DNA of 64,000 bases. It comes from Desulfohalovibrio reitneri (GTDB lineage Bacteria; Desulfobacterota; Desulfovibrionia; Desulfovibrionales; Desulfovibrionaceae). The DNA is taken from assembly GCF_000711295.1 (NCBI RefSeq), contig NZ_JOMJ01000003.1:1127501-1191500 (forward strand). The letters are read 5' to 3'. Below are positions 30,574 to 39,353 of this stretch, in pieces. Position 1 is the stretch's first letter. Each line of letters opens with the position of its first letter. The notes beneath the pieces were generated by a model. That model was not told the DNA's origin, did no database searches, and saw nothing but the letters and a program-made list of their open reading frames with translations. The position numbers and the translations under genes were made by a program.

Positions 30574-30587
30574 GCGGGGCTCCTTGC

Positions 30588-31544
30588 TCAGATGGTGGTG
30601 ACGTAGAATACCCAGGTGACGAAGGACATGGCCAGCACCCGCAACCCCTGGCTGAATACCATCAGCCGCAGGGCCAGTGCCGGAGTGTAAATGCCCGCGT
30701 AGTACGGGAACTGGTGCCGGAAGGCGCGCATGGGGCTGGAGAGGATGTTGCCCACCAGAAGCGCCAGCACGATCTCCCGCGCGGGCAGGCTGCCCGCCTC
30801 CAGCAGCGCGCCCGCCACCGCCAGCCCCGCGGTGAACTCCGAGGCGATCTGGAAAACCACGATGGAGAAGGTCTTGGGATGCAGCCAGGACAGCAGCCCC
30901 ACGTTGTTGGCCAGGAAGGACTCCAGCTGGTCGAACAGCCCGGTGCGGTTGGCGAAGAATATGGCCGTGTAGACCGGCACGGTGATGAAGAGGATGCGCG
31001 GGATGCGCTTTTTGAATCGCCGGAAGGCTTTGCCCAGGGCGGAGGCGAAGGACTTGGGCCCGGCCTCGTCCAGGCGGCAGACCACGCAGCCCTCGGGAAT
31101 GGGCGGCAGGGTCAGCCGCCCCACCGCGATGATGACGGCCGTGCGCAGAACGGCCGCGCACAGGGAGAGCCCCACGTACCAGGCCGCGGCCATGCCGATG
31201 AAGGGCAGGGTGATGAAGAAGACCGTGGGCAAGTGCAGCAGGTAGGTGGGCAGGGCGTTGAAAAGATTGGAGAGCACCAGCTCGGTGCGGTCGATCTTCC
31301 CTTCCTTGTGCGCCTCGGCCAGCATGGTGTTGGCCGAGACACCGGAGAAGAAGGCCATGGAGAAGGAGGCCCCGGCCACGTCCTTGAGCTTGGCCAGCCG
31401 GATGAGCGGCGAGGCGATGCGGGCCATGGCGTGGGTCCAGTTGAGCGCCTCGATGAGGTTGCCCACGATGAGGCCCAGGGAAATGAAGAAGGTGAGGCGG
31501 AGAAGGGGCCAGCCCAGCCCGTCCCACAGCGAGGCCGGGTCCAT
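30588..31544 (-). CDS. Nucleoside-recognition (gate) domain membrane protein
   Basis: The 318-residue protein has about eight hydrophobic segments and the gate-domain pattern found in nucleoside transporters and spore maturation proteins (FSMAFFSGVSANTMLAEAHKEG; LLVGNILSSPMRAFRHQFPYY). A cytoplasmic loop contains EGCVVCRLDE. Its ATG overlaps the panB stop (TGATG). Transport substrate is unknown. Confidence 0.85.
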   Translation of the reverse strand: MDPASLWDGLGWPLLRLTFFISLGLIVGNLIEALNWTHAMARIASPLIRLAKLKDVAGASFSMAFFSGVSANTMLAEAHKEGKIDRTELVLSNLFNALPTYLLHLPTVFFITLPFIGMAAAWYVGLSLCAAVLRTAVIIAVGRLTLPPIPEGCVVCRLDEAGPKSFASALGKAFRRFKKRIPRILFITVPVYTAIFFANRTGLFDQLESFLANNVGLLSWLHPKTFSIVVFQIASEFTAGLAVAGALLEAGSLPAREIVLALLVGNILSSPMRAFRHQFPYYAGIYTPALALRLMVFSQGLRVLAMSFVTWVFYVTTI

Positions 31545-32377
31545 CACAGCTCCTCGAGCTTCTCCCGTTCCTCGCCCGAGAGGCGGAACTCGTGCTCGGG
31601 GCCGGGAAAGCCGCCCTGGCGCACGTCTTTGACGTAGGCAGCCAGAGCCTCAGCGGAGGCCGAGCCCAGCTCGGCGTAGCGTTTGACGAAGCGCGGGGTG
31701 AAGCGGTCGAAGAGGCCCAGGACGTCGTGGATGACCAGCACCTGTCCGTCGCAGCCCGGCCCGGCGCCGATGCCGATGGTGGGGATGTCCAGCCGCGACG
31801 TGACCAGCTCGGCCACCTCGGAGGGAACGGCCTCAAGCACCAGGGAGAAGCAGCCCGCCCGCTCCAGGTCGCGAGCCTCCTGAAGCAGCACCCTGGCGGC
31901 CTCAGCGCTGCGCGCCTGGGCCTTGAACCCGCCAATCTCGGCCAGCCGCTGCGGGGTGAGCCCAACGTGGCCCATGACCGGCACCCCGGCCCGCGCCAGC
32001 GCGCGCACCGCCTCAAGGTGCTTGGCGCCCTCCAGCTTGACAGCCCGAGCCCCGCCCTCGGCCAGAAAGCGCAGGCCGTTCTCCACCGCCTGTTCCACGG
32101 AAACGGCGTAGGAGCCGAAGGGCATGTCGCCCACCACCAGGGCGCTCTTGGCCGTACGGGCCACGGCCTTGGTGTGGTGGAGCATGTCCTCCATGGTAAC
32201 GGAGAGGGTGTCCTCGTAGCCCAGCACCACCATGCCCAGGGAATCGCCCACCAGCAAAACGTCCGCCCCGGCTCGCTCGGCCAGGGTGGCCGTGGCGGCG
32301 TCGTAGGCGGTGAGCATGGCGATCTTGTCTCCGCCCTTGCGGGCGGCCAGTTCCGGCGCGGTCAGCTGCCTGGCCAT
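31544..32377 (-). CDS. panB: 3-methyl-2-oxobutanoate hydroxymethyltransferase
   Basis: The 277-residue TIM-barrel enzyme makes ketopantoate from ketoisovalerate and methylene-tetrahydrofolate, the committed step to pantothenate. Conserved stretches are MLTAYDAATA, VGDSLGMVVLGYEDTLSVT, GAKAV-type region ARAVKLEGA, VMGHVGLTPQ and IGIGAGPGCDGQVLVIHD. The product feeds coaX elsewhere in the window, and folD supplies its folate cofactor, though neither is linked in an operon. Confidence 0.97.
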   Translation of the reverse strand: MARQLTAPELAARKGGDKIAMLTAYDAATATLAERAGADVLLVGDSLGMVVLGYEDTLSVTMEDMLHHTKAVARTAKSALVVGDMPFGSYAVSVEQAVENGLRFLAEGGARAVKLEGAKHLEAVRALARAGVPVMGHVGLTPQRLAEIGGFKAQARSAEAARVLLQEARDLERAGCFSLVLEAVPSEVAELVTSRLDIPTIGIGAGPGCDGQVLVIHDVLGLFDRFTPRFVKRYAELGSASAEALAAYVKDVRQGGFPGPEHEFRLSGEEREKLEEL

Positions 32378-32450
32378 GGGCTGTCTCCGGGTTGGGGGTG
32401 GCGGAAGGTGGACAACCTACCCCTTTTGCCGGTCCAAGAAAACCCCGGCA

Positions 32451-32477
32451 AAGAAAAAGCCCGCCTGGGGCGGGCTT
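32451..32477 (-). terminator. Terminator of the first repressor gene
   Basis: AAGCCCGCC and GGCGGGCTT pair around a 3-base loop; on the minus strand the stem is followed by TTTCTTT. It lies about 50 bases past the repressor stop. Confidence 0.85.
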
Positions 32478-32528
32478 GTGCAGAGCCATCGGCCCACCCG
32501 GTTTCCCGGGCGGGAATGCAAGGCGTCG

Positions 32529-33212
32529 CTAGAGTTCCTGCAGCACCCAGACCACCCGGCCCACGATGCGCTCCTCGGCCTTGGCGGCCTCCAGGGTCTG
32601 CTCAGGGTGTTCGGCGTTCTCGCTGCGCATGATGAAACGGTTGTTGTCCGCGTCAAAATAGACACGCTTGAGCACCAACCCCTCGTGGGGCACGTGCAGC
32701 CCGTAGATTTCGCCGGAGCGAACCCGCTTGTTCTCGGCGTCCAGCCCCAGGTAGGCCCCGCGGCGGATGATGGGCTCCATTCCGGAGCCGTCCACGCGCA
32801 CCACCAGGATGGAAGGCTTGTGGAAGGTCTCGGGCAGGGCAAGCTGGCTGACGTAGTCCGGCTGCCACTGCCCCTCCTCCCCGCGCACACCGCTCATGGA
32901 GGAGACGTTGACGACCCGGCTGCGGGACGGGCTTTTGCCATAGGTGGTGGCGGTCTCGGCCACGCCCTGGAAATTGGCCGAACTGTCGGCCATTTCCGGC
33001 TTGAGGTACATGGGATCCATGCCGTCGGACAGCCAGTCCGGGTTGAGGCCGTGGCTGCGGAACAGTTTGAGGAACCAGTCCGACGGCACCGAGTTGCGCC
33101 GCTTGGCGTCGGATATGCTCGACTGCCTGATGGACAGGATGTTGGCCAGCTCCACCTGGGTTCTGGCCCCGGTGGCTTTCTTGATACGCTCCAGCGTTTC
33201 GTCGAAGCTCAT
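32529..33212 (-). CDS. HTH / S24-like repressor 1 (CI type, no catalytic Ser)
   Basis: The 227-residue protein joins an N-terminal CI-type helix-turn-helix (ARTQVELANILSIRQSSISDAKRR) to a C-terminal LexA/CI-like fold (GSGMEPIIRRGAYLGLD ... LVLKRVYF). In self-cleaving relatives the residue before the Met is Ser; here it is Gly, while the Lys is kept. It is clearly paralogous to the next gene (shared C-terminus GRV-W-QEL). The ATG at 33212 is preceded by GAGGGGAAG. It is probably a DNA-binding regulator; no phage structural gene is near. Confidence 0.85.
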   Translation of the reverse strand: MSFDETLERIKKATGARTQVELANILSIRQSSISDAKRRNSVPSDWFLKLFRSHGLNPDWLSDGMDPMYLKPEMADSSANFQGVAETATTYGKSPSRSRVVNVSSMSGVRGEEGQWQPDYVSQLALPETFHKPSILVVRVDGSGMEPIIRRGAYLGLDAENKRVRSGEIYGLHVPHEGLVLKRVYFDADNNRFIMRSENAEHPEQTLEAAKAEERIVGRVVWVLQEL

Positions 33213-33648
33213 GGTACTTCCCCTCGTGGCTTCAGTTACGGTTTCGGCGCCGATATCCGCTTCTTCATGAATCCGGGGCGCCACATGATGACGACCCCCT
33301 TCCCCGGCACACTGCCTGCATCAGAAACGCGGGAACCGTCAAATCCATGACCTTATTCGCCACCCGCCTCCAGAGTACGGGCAGCCCGCTTGACATTGCT
33401 TACGATTCGAACAACATATCATGCCCATGGCCCCCCATGCCTAGGACGGCCGCGATTATGGGCGGGTCTCGTATCCAACTTTCTATTACCCTGAGGAAAG
33501 AATGGCAAGTCAATCTTTTTCCTCAGGCGATAATTTTCACACTTTTTTGGTATATTTTTTCCCCACAGCGGCCCCCCCCACGCACGCCGGACCACCGGCA
33601 AGGAAGTCGCCTCCGGAGCGGGGCGGACGCGAAGGGAGTTGGGAATGG
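33213..33648. other. 436-base regulatory intergenic region
   Basis: No gene is supported. The stretch is AT-rich in its upper half, has a candidate minus-strand promoter with an overlapping inverted repeat (33484-33527), and leaves a leader of roughly 260 bases before repressor 1. Confidence 0.6.
33484..33527 (-). promoter_or_regulatory. Candidate promoter and operator of repressor 1
   Basis: The inverted repeat CCTGAGGAAA-N18-TTTCCTCAGG (33490-33499 and 33518-33527) spans a minus-strand promoter-like pair: TTGACT at 33513-33508 and GTAATA at 33489-33484, 18 bases apart. A repressor bound here would block transcription, suggesting autoregulation or cross-regulation by the neighbouring repressors. 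Confidence 0.5.
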
Positions 33649-34341
33649 CTACAATTCCTGCACCACCCAGGCCACGCGGCCGATGAGACGGTCGCTTTTC
33701 TGGGCCAGGGGCAGTCTGTCGCCCGGAGCGGCGGCGTCCTCGCCCTTGAGGATGAGGGCGTCTTCCGAGAGGTCCAGAAAGACCCGCCGCAGGACCATGC
33801 CCATGCCCGGGATGGCCACGGCGTAGACGTCCCCCTCCTGCACGCCGCGCCTGGCCAGGTCCACGCCCACCAGGGCCCCCCTGCGCACGGTGGGGGCCAT
33901 GCCGGAATCCTGCATGCGCACGGCCAGCACGTCCTGGCGGGCCAGGTTGGCGGGCACGCCCACCCTGCCCAGCTCCGGGGCGGTCCATCGGCCCTCGGCA
34001 CCCATCTCCCCGTCCTGGCTGTGCACGGTGATCATGGATACACCGCCGTAGCCCGTGGTCGATTCGGCCACGCCCTCGGCGTCGGCTTCGTCCGCTCCGG
34101 TCAGGCTGCGCGGCGGCTCGCCCGCCACCAGCCAGCGGGGGTTCCAGCCGTCCAGGGCCAGGCTCAGAACCCAGGAGGCGGGTACGCGGCGGTTCTTCTT
34201 GGCGTCGGACACGCTGGACTGGCGGATGCCCAGCCTGGCGGCCAGTTCCACCTGGGTGCGGGCGCCCGAGGCCGTCTGCACGCGATGGAATATCTCTTCG
34301 AAATGTTCGGGATTGCGTAATGTTTCCAAGCCAATATCCAT
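33649..34341 (-). CDS. HTH / S24-like repressor 2 (CI type, Ser and Lys absent)
   Basis: This 230-residue paralogue of repressor 1 has HTH GARTQVELAARLGIRQSSVSDAKKN and C-terminal QDSGMAPTVRRGALVGVD. The expected nucleophile position is Gly and the general-base Lys is Arg (GMVLRRVFL), so self-cleavage looks impossible. AAGGGGTGG precedes the ATG at 34341. It diverges from repressor 3 over 240 bases of AT-rich DNA. Confidence 0.85.
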   Translation of the reverse strand: MDIGLETLRNPEHFEEIFHRVQTASGARTQVELAARLGIRQSSVSDAKKNRRVPASWVLSLALDGWNPRWLVAGEPPRSLTGADEADAEGVAESTTGYGGVSMITVHSQDGEMGAEGRWTAPELGRVGVPANLARQDVLAVRMQDSGMAPTVRRGALVGVDLARRGVQEGDVYAVAIPGMGMVLRRVFLDLSEDALILKGEDAAAPGDRLPLAQKSDRLIGRVAWVVQEL

Positions 34342-34480
34342 AGAACCACCCCTTTCCTTCGGATTATGCAATTCAAGGTTGCGCTTTTTCCGAGCATGTA
34401 GCAACACATTGCGAATACTGGCAAGCGGAATATGAATGCGGCCCAACGAAATGAGGCATGGCGCAAGTCAGTATTTATCA

Positions 34481-34510
34481 TTTGAACTTTCGATTCAAAA
34501 AAGCGATACG
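34481..34510 (+). promoter_or_regulatory. Candidate promoter and operator of repressor 3
   Basis: TTGAAC (34482-34487), 17 bases, GATACG (34505-34510) forms a promoter-like pair on the plus strand. The inverted repeat TTTGAA-N7-TTCAAA (34481-34499) overlaps it. A start of transcription near 34517 would favour the downstream ATG at 34581. Confidence 0.45.
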
Positions 34511-34580
34511 GAGCCCAGGCATGCACCAGGCGGAGCGGGGACAGGATTTCGTTGGCGAACCCACCTTTTCTTACGGCGAA

Positions 34581-35318
34581 ATGAACGAAGAACAATTCGA
34601 GGAATGCTTCAAGCGCCTCAAAGAGGCCCTTGGCGTGCGCAACGCCAGCGAGCTGGCCAAGGCGCTGCGCATCAGCCACCAGGGAGTCTCCTCGGCCAGG
34701 CAGCGCAGGCAGATTCCCATGAGTTGGCTGCGCTACGCCGCCGAGTCCGAAGGCGTCTCCATCGACTGGCTGCTCTACGGGCGCGGCGGCATGCGCCGGG
34801 AATCCGGCCCGAGGCGGGTTGAGGCGGAAACCGGCGGCCCCGCCCGGGCCGATCACTCCGGACGCGAGCCTGAATCCTCCGGCTACGGCACACCCCGCGT
34901 GTTCCAGGCAGGGGAGGTGGTCGTCCCGCCACGGGTTGAGCCGCGCCTTCTGCGGGACTCCCTGCTGTTCGAGGAATCACCGGAACAGCCCGGGGTCTGC
35001 TTCCAGCACTTCTGGCTCTCCAGGCTGGGCACCATCGCCTCCATGGCGGTCATGCCCATGCACGGCCGACACATGGAGCCCAGCCTGGTGCGGGGCGACC
35101 TGCTCCTGCTGGACCGCTCCCAGACAGAGATCATCCCCGGCTCGGTGTACGCGGTGGCCATGGGCGAGGAGGTGGTGATCAAGCGGCTGGAACGGCTGCC
35201 CGGCGAACTGGTCCTGGGCAACGACAACCCGGATTGCGAGGACGTCCGTGTGCCGTACCCCAGCGATGACCTGCGCGTGCTGGCCCGGGTGGTGTGGTCG
35301 GGGAGATGCCTGGCCTGA
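34581..35318 (+). CDS. HTH / S24-like repressor 3
   Basis: The 245-residue protein has an N-terminal HTH (VRNASELAKALRISHQGVSSARQRR), a Gly/Pro/Glu-rich linker and a C-terminal S24-like fold (HGRHMEPSLVRGDLLLLDRS ... EVVIKRLERLPGELVLGNDN). The usual catalytic Ser is His here; the Lys is kept. It is more distant from repressors 1 and 2 than they are from each other. Upstream in-frame starts (34458, 34521) lie before or at the predicted transcription start, so 34581 is preferred with moderate certainty. Confidence 0.8.
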   Translation: MNEEQFEECFKRLKEALGVRNASELAKALRISHQGVSSARQRRQIPMSWLRYAAESEGVSIDWLLYGRGGMRRESGPRRVEAETGGPARADHSGREPESSGYGTPRVFQAGEVVVPPRVEPRLLRDSLLFEESPEQPGVCFQHFWLSRLGTIASMAVMPMHGRHMEPSLVRGDLLLLDRSQTEIIPGSVYAVAMGEEVVIKRLERLPGELVLGNDNPDCEDVRVPYPSDDLRVLARVVWSGRCLA

Positions 35319-35485
35319 ACCCGGCGTTTCCCGTCCGCACCGGACTGTGACTGGCGCATACCACAAGAATGATTCAACCCTTTCCACGACTTCGACAACG
35401 CCTTCGCGCATACGCGCTTCCAATCAGACCCGGCTGGTGTTACAGAAAAACCGTTCCGCGATTCTTCACAACCGGAGTCTTTTTC

Positions 35486-36460
35486 ATGCGCTTCCCGCCA
35501 CTTCTCATCCTGCTCCTGTTCCTTCTCGCTGTGCCGCACCCCGCCAACGCCCAGCAGAGAGCCACCATCTCGATGGGGTCCGGGGCATTCGGCCTGCCAT
35601 TGACCTCCGCCCAGCAGATCGGCGCCTTCAAACAGAACGGCATCGACCTGGAGATCAGCCACCACGGCAAGGGCGCCAAAGCCATGGCCGAATTCCTCGC
35701 CAAGGGATACGACTTCGGCTGGACCAGCGGACTCCCCATCACCAAGGCCGCCTTCGACCACGACGGCTTCTGCCTCCTGGCCAGCCTGGGCTCCACCGGC
35801 AAGCTCTTCGAGGTTTGGGCCGACCGCGGCAAGGGAATCACCACCGTTGGCGACCTGCGGGGAAAGCGCATCGGCGTCACCGGACGCGGCAGGGGGAGCG
35901 ACTACTACCTGTACGCCCTGCTCCTGAAAAACGGCATCGAGATCTCCGAGGTGGAAGTGGTTCCCATGAAGCGCAAGGAGCTGCCCGCGGCCCTGTCCAA
36001 GAGCGAGGTGGACGCCGTTTCCGAGCAGCCATCCCGCATGCGCGAGGCCAGCGAGGTCCTGGGCGGCGACCTGGTGGTCTTCGCGGACGACACGGTTTTC
36101 CTGCGCCACGTCTTTCTCCTCGCCAGGAAGGACTTCGTGCGCGCAAACCCCGACCTGGCCGTGGCCATGCTTCGCTCACTGGACCAGGGCATCCAGCACC
36201 TGCGGGACAACCCGGGGCGGGCCGTGGACTTCATCTCCGCTAAGCTGGACCTTGACCCCCGGAAGGTCCGCGAGCTCATGGAGGACACCGACTACCGGCT
36301 CTCCCTGGACCAGTCACTCTACCCCACCATGGAGAACTACGCCCAGTGGCTCATACAAACGGGAGTGGTAAAGCGGGGGCCGCTGCCCGACTTCACGAAC
36401 ATCTTCTGCCCCGACCCCCTCATGTCCATTGATCCGGGCAGAGTGACCATCATCCACTGA
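35486..36460 (+). CDS. Periplasmic ABC-type substrate-binding protein (NMT1/SsuA-like)
   Basis: The 324-residue protein has a signal peptide (MRFPPLLILLLFLLAVPHPANA) and a two-lobe binding fold like those for nitrate, sulfonate or pyrimidine precursors: LPLTSAQQIGAFKQNGIDLE, AMAEFLAKGYDFGWTSG, DLRGKRIGVTGRGRGSD. No permease or ATPase gene accompanies it. Its stop overlaps the ATG of a histidine kinase (TGATG), which suggests it works as the sensing partner of that kinase. The ligand is unknown. CGGAG lies before the ATG at 35486. Confidence 0.87.
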   Translation: MRFPPLLILLLFLLAVPHPANAQQRATISMGSGAFGLPLTSAQQIGAFKQNGIDLEISHHGKGAKAMAEFLAKGYDFGWTSGLPITKAAFDHDGFCLLASLGSTGKLFEVWADRGKGITTVGDLRGKRIGVTGRGRGSDYYLYALLLKNGIEISEVEVVPMKRKELPAALSKSEVDAVSEQPSRMREASEVLGGDLVVFADDTVFLRHVFLLARKDFVRANPDLAVAMLRSLDQGIQHLRDNPGRAVDFISAKLDLDPRKVRELMEDTDYRLSLDQSLYPTMENYAQWLIQTGVVKRGPLPDFTNIFCPDPLMSIDPGRVTIIH

Positions 36461-37863
36461 TGACCATCCGCGGCAAGCTCCGCCTTCTCGGCTTGTTGGC
36501 CCTGGCGCAGGCCGTTCTCCTGCTGGGACTTTTTCTCTGGGTGCAGACCCGCGAGGCCTCCTACACCCGTATGCGGGACGTGAGCATGGACATCGTCATG
36601 GCCTGCTCCAACCTCAACCGGCTGGCCTTCGAAGCCGACCCGCAAAACCTCCGCCGCGTCACCAATCAATGGCGCGTCCTGCACGGCCGCGTATTGGACC
36701 TCACCGCCCGCTACCAGCGCGTCAGCCGGGAGGTGGGGCAGGACGTGGAGGCCATCCGCGACACTCTGGGCAAGGCGGACGCCGTATTCAAGCAGGCCAG
36801 CCGGGCCATCGACACCGGCATCCCCGGCCAGGAGTTCCGCCTCTCCATGGTCTCCTTCTTCACCCAGCAGACCGAGTCCGTGGCCAAACACCTGGCCGCC
36901 AGGGCCGAGGCCCTGTCCAAGCGCAGCAAACAGACCAGCTTCCTGGCCACGGTCATGGCCATCGCTGTATTCGGCCTCAGCCTGCTGGTCCTCGTCCACC
37001 GCATCGGCATTTCCATCCAGCGGCCCATCGAGGCCCTGCGCGACGACATGCGCCGCATGACCTACGCCGACGAAAACCACCGCGCCCGCGTCATCAGCGA
37101 CGACGAAATGGGCGAGCTGGCCCGCGACTGCAACGCCATGGTGGACAGGCTGCGGGAGATGACCGTCTCTATGGACTCCCTCACCGAGGAGTCCCGGCTG
37201 CGGCGGCAAAGCGAGCAGAAGGTCCGCAGGCTCATCAGCATGCTTCTGCGCAACTCCGAGCGGGAGCGCAAGGCCCTGGGCAGCGAACTGCACGACGGGG
37301 TGGTGCAGTCCCTGGTGGGGGCCGGCCTCATCCTGGAGGAGCAGGCCCAGGTGGCCAAGCTGAAGGACGAGGAGATCGATCCCAGACGGCTGGCCCTGGC
37401 CTCGGACGTCATCAAGGAACAGGTGCGGGAACTGCGCCGCCTGATCATGGACCTGCGCCCCACGGTTCTGGACGACCTGGGCCTGGACCAGGCCCTGCAC
37501 TGGCTCTGCCGCCAGTACGCCACCAACTACCCGGACACGGAGTACGAGTACATGCCCGAGGAAGAGCTGCCCCCGGTGCCGGACGACGCCGCGGCCTGCC
37601 TCTTCCGAGTGGCCCAGGAAGCCCTCAGCAACGGCACCCGCCACGGCCTGGCCAGCCACATCGACATCAAGGTCTGGTCCGAGGACCACATGCTCAACCT
37701 GGAGGTGCGGGACGACGGCCAGGGCTTCGACCAGACGGACGTGGACCGGGGACACGGCCTGGCCATCATGCGGGAACGGCTGGAACTTCTGGGCGGCGAC
37801 CTGGTCCTGGATTCCGAACCGGGCGAGGGAACCAGCCTGCGAGCCACCGTCCCCCTTGCCTGA
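36460..37863 (+). CDS. Membrane histidine kinase, NarL-partner type (HisKA_3)
   Basis: The 467-residue sensor has TM1 near residues 8-26 and TM2 near 165-185, enclosing a helical periplasmic region, then HAMP (RPIEALRDDMRRM). The phospho-acceptor region reads ERKALGSELHDGVVQSL with His at about 279. The ATPase domain has AQEALSN, RDDGQGFD and GHGLAIMRERLELLGG. No response regulator is adjacent. It is coupled to the preceding binding protein and likely receives its signal. Confidence 0.93.
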   Translation: MTIRGKLRLLGLLALAQAVLLLGLFLWVQTREASYTRMRDVSMDIVMACSNLNRLAFEADPQNLRRVTNQWRVLHGRVLDLTARYQRVSREVGQDVEAIRDTLGKADAVFKQASRAIDTGIPGQEFRLSMVSFFTQQTESVAKHLAARAEALSKRSKQTSFLATVMAIAVFGLSLLVLVHRIGISIQRPIEALRDDMRRMTYADENHRARVISDDEMGELARDCNAMVDRLREMTVSMDSLTEESRLRRQSEQKVRRLISMLLRNSERERKALGSELHDGVVQSLVGAGLILEEQAQVAKLKDEEIDPRRLALASDVIKEQVRELRRLIMDLRPTVLDDLGLDQALHWLCRQYATNYPDTEYEYMPEEELPPVPDDAAACLFRVAQEALSNGTRHGLASHIDIKVWSEDHMLNLEVRDDGQGFDQTDVDRGHGLAIMRERLELLGGDLVLDSEPGEGTSLRATVPLA

Positions 37864-37906
37864 ACAAGGCGGCTGGCGTACCTAGGCCCTCCCAGGGAGG
37901 ATCGCC

Positions 37907-39274
37907 ATGCGGCCCATCAATCCGGCCATTTTCCGCAAGTACGACATCCGGGGCATCGTGGACCAGGACTTCGACCCGGAATGGGTTGAGCGCCTGGGCC
38001 TGGCCTGCGGCCGCTTCTTCCGCGAGGACGGCCGCACCCGCGCCGCCGTGGCCCGCGACGCCCGCCACACCTCGCCCGCCTACGCCGAGGCCGCCGCCCT
38101 GGGCCTGGCCATGGCCGGGCTGGACGTGGTCCTTCTGGACCGTCTGCCCACTCCGGCCTTCTACTTCGCCACCCGCCACCTGGACCTGTGGGCGGGCGTC
38201 ATGATCACCGCCTCCCACAACCCGCCGGAATACAACGGCTTCAAGATTCTGCGCGGGGAGCGCTGCGTGTACGGCGACGACATCCAGGCCATCCGCGCCC
38301 TCATGGAGGAGGAGCCGGCCCCGGCCGAACGCGCCGGCATCGTCAGCCGCCACGACATCCTCCCCGCGTACCTGGACGCCCTGGCCGAACGCTCCTCCCT
38401 GGCGCGGCCCGTGAAGGTCGTGGTGGACGGCGGCAACGGCGCGGCCGGGGACGTGGCGGCCGAGGCCCTGCGTAGGGCGGGCGCTGAGGTTATCGAGCTG
38501 TACTGCGCCCCGGACCCGGACCTGCCCAACCACCACCCCGACCCCTCGGTGGCCGAGAACACCCGCGACCTGGCCGAGGCCGTGCGGAAAAGCGGCGCGG
38601 ACCTGGGACTGGGACTGGACGGCGACGGCGACCGCGTGGGGCTGGTGGACGAAACCGGCGGCCTGTGGCCCAACGACCGGGTGGCCGCCCTGCTGGCCCG
38701 CGAGTGCCTCTCCCGCCACCCCGGGGCCACCGTGCTGGGCGACGTGAAGTGCTCCCACCTCTTCTTCCGCGACGTGGAGAACCACGGCGGCAATCCGGTC
38801 ATGGCCGCCACCGGCCACTCCTTGATGAAGGCGAAAATGGCCGAACTGGGCGCGGCCTTCGGCGGGGAACTGTCCGGGCACATGTTCTTCGGCGCGGACT
38901 TTTTCGGCTACGACGACGCCGCCCTTGCCTGCCTCAAGCTGGCGGAGATCGCCTCCCGCGCGGACGGCCCCGTCTCCTCCCTGCCGCGCGGCTGGCCAGA
39001 GACCCACGCCACGCCGGAGATGCGCATCGAGACCCCGGAAGGGACCAACTTCGACGTCGTGCGCCGGGCGGTGGACCACTTCTCCGGGCGCTACCCCACC
39101 TCCACTATCGACGGGGTGCGCGTGGACTTCGGCGACGGCTGGGCGCTGGTGCGAGCCTCCAACACCCAAAGCGTGGTGGTGGTGCGCTGCGAGGCGGAGA
39201 CCGCCGAGCGGCTGGCGGAAATCCGCGCCGAGGTCGAGGACCGGGTTCGCGGCTGGATCGACGCGCCCGTCTAG
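37907..39274 (+). CDS. Phosphomannomutase / phosphoglucomutase
   Basis: The 455-residue enzyme of the alpha-D-phosphohexomutase family interconverts hexose 1- and 6-phosphates for polysaccharide precursors. It shows [10 protein letters not shown], the phosphoserine loop [15 protein letters not shown], metal loop [10 protein letters not shown] and the sugar-binding [15 protein letters not shown] is upstream of the ATG. It is AlgC-like, and the second mutase gene follows 79 bases later. Confidence 0.93.
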   Translation: MRPINPAIFRKYDIRGIVDQDFDPEWVERLGLACGRFFREDGRTRAAVARDARHTSPAYAEAAALGLAMAGLDVVLLDRLPTPAFYFATRHLDLWAGVMITASHNPPEYNGFKILRGERCVYGDDIQAIRALMEEEPAPAERAGIVSRHDILPAYLDALAERSSLARPVKVVVDGGNGAAGDVAAEALRRAGAEVIELYCAPDPDLPNHHPDPSVAENTRDLAEAVRKSGADLGLGLDGDGDRVGLVDETGGLWPNDRVAALLARECLSRHPGATVLGDVKCSHLFFRDVENHGGNPVMAATGHSLMKAKMAELGAAFGGELSGHMFFGADFFGYDDAALACLKLAEIASRADGPVSSLPRGWPETHATPEMRIETPEGTNFDVVRRAVDHFSGRYPTSTIDGVRVDFGDGWALVRASNTQSVVVVRCEAETAERLAEIRAEVEDRVRGWIDAPV

Positions 39275-39353
39275 CCGTTCGCACCGGGCGTATTGGAAAA
39301 AGGGCGCGCTTGCGCTATCCTCGCCGCGATTAGCCGAACTCCAAGGAGGAGCA

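Noticed and set aside
32529-35318. A prophage
   Set aside because: Only repressor-like genes are present; no integrase, terminase, capsid, tail or lysis gene, and no attachment sites.
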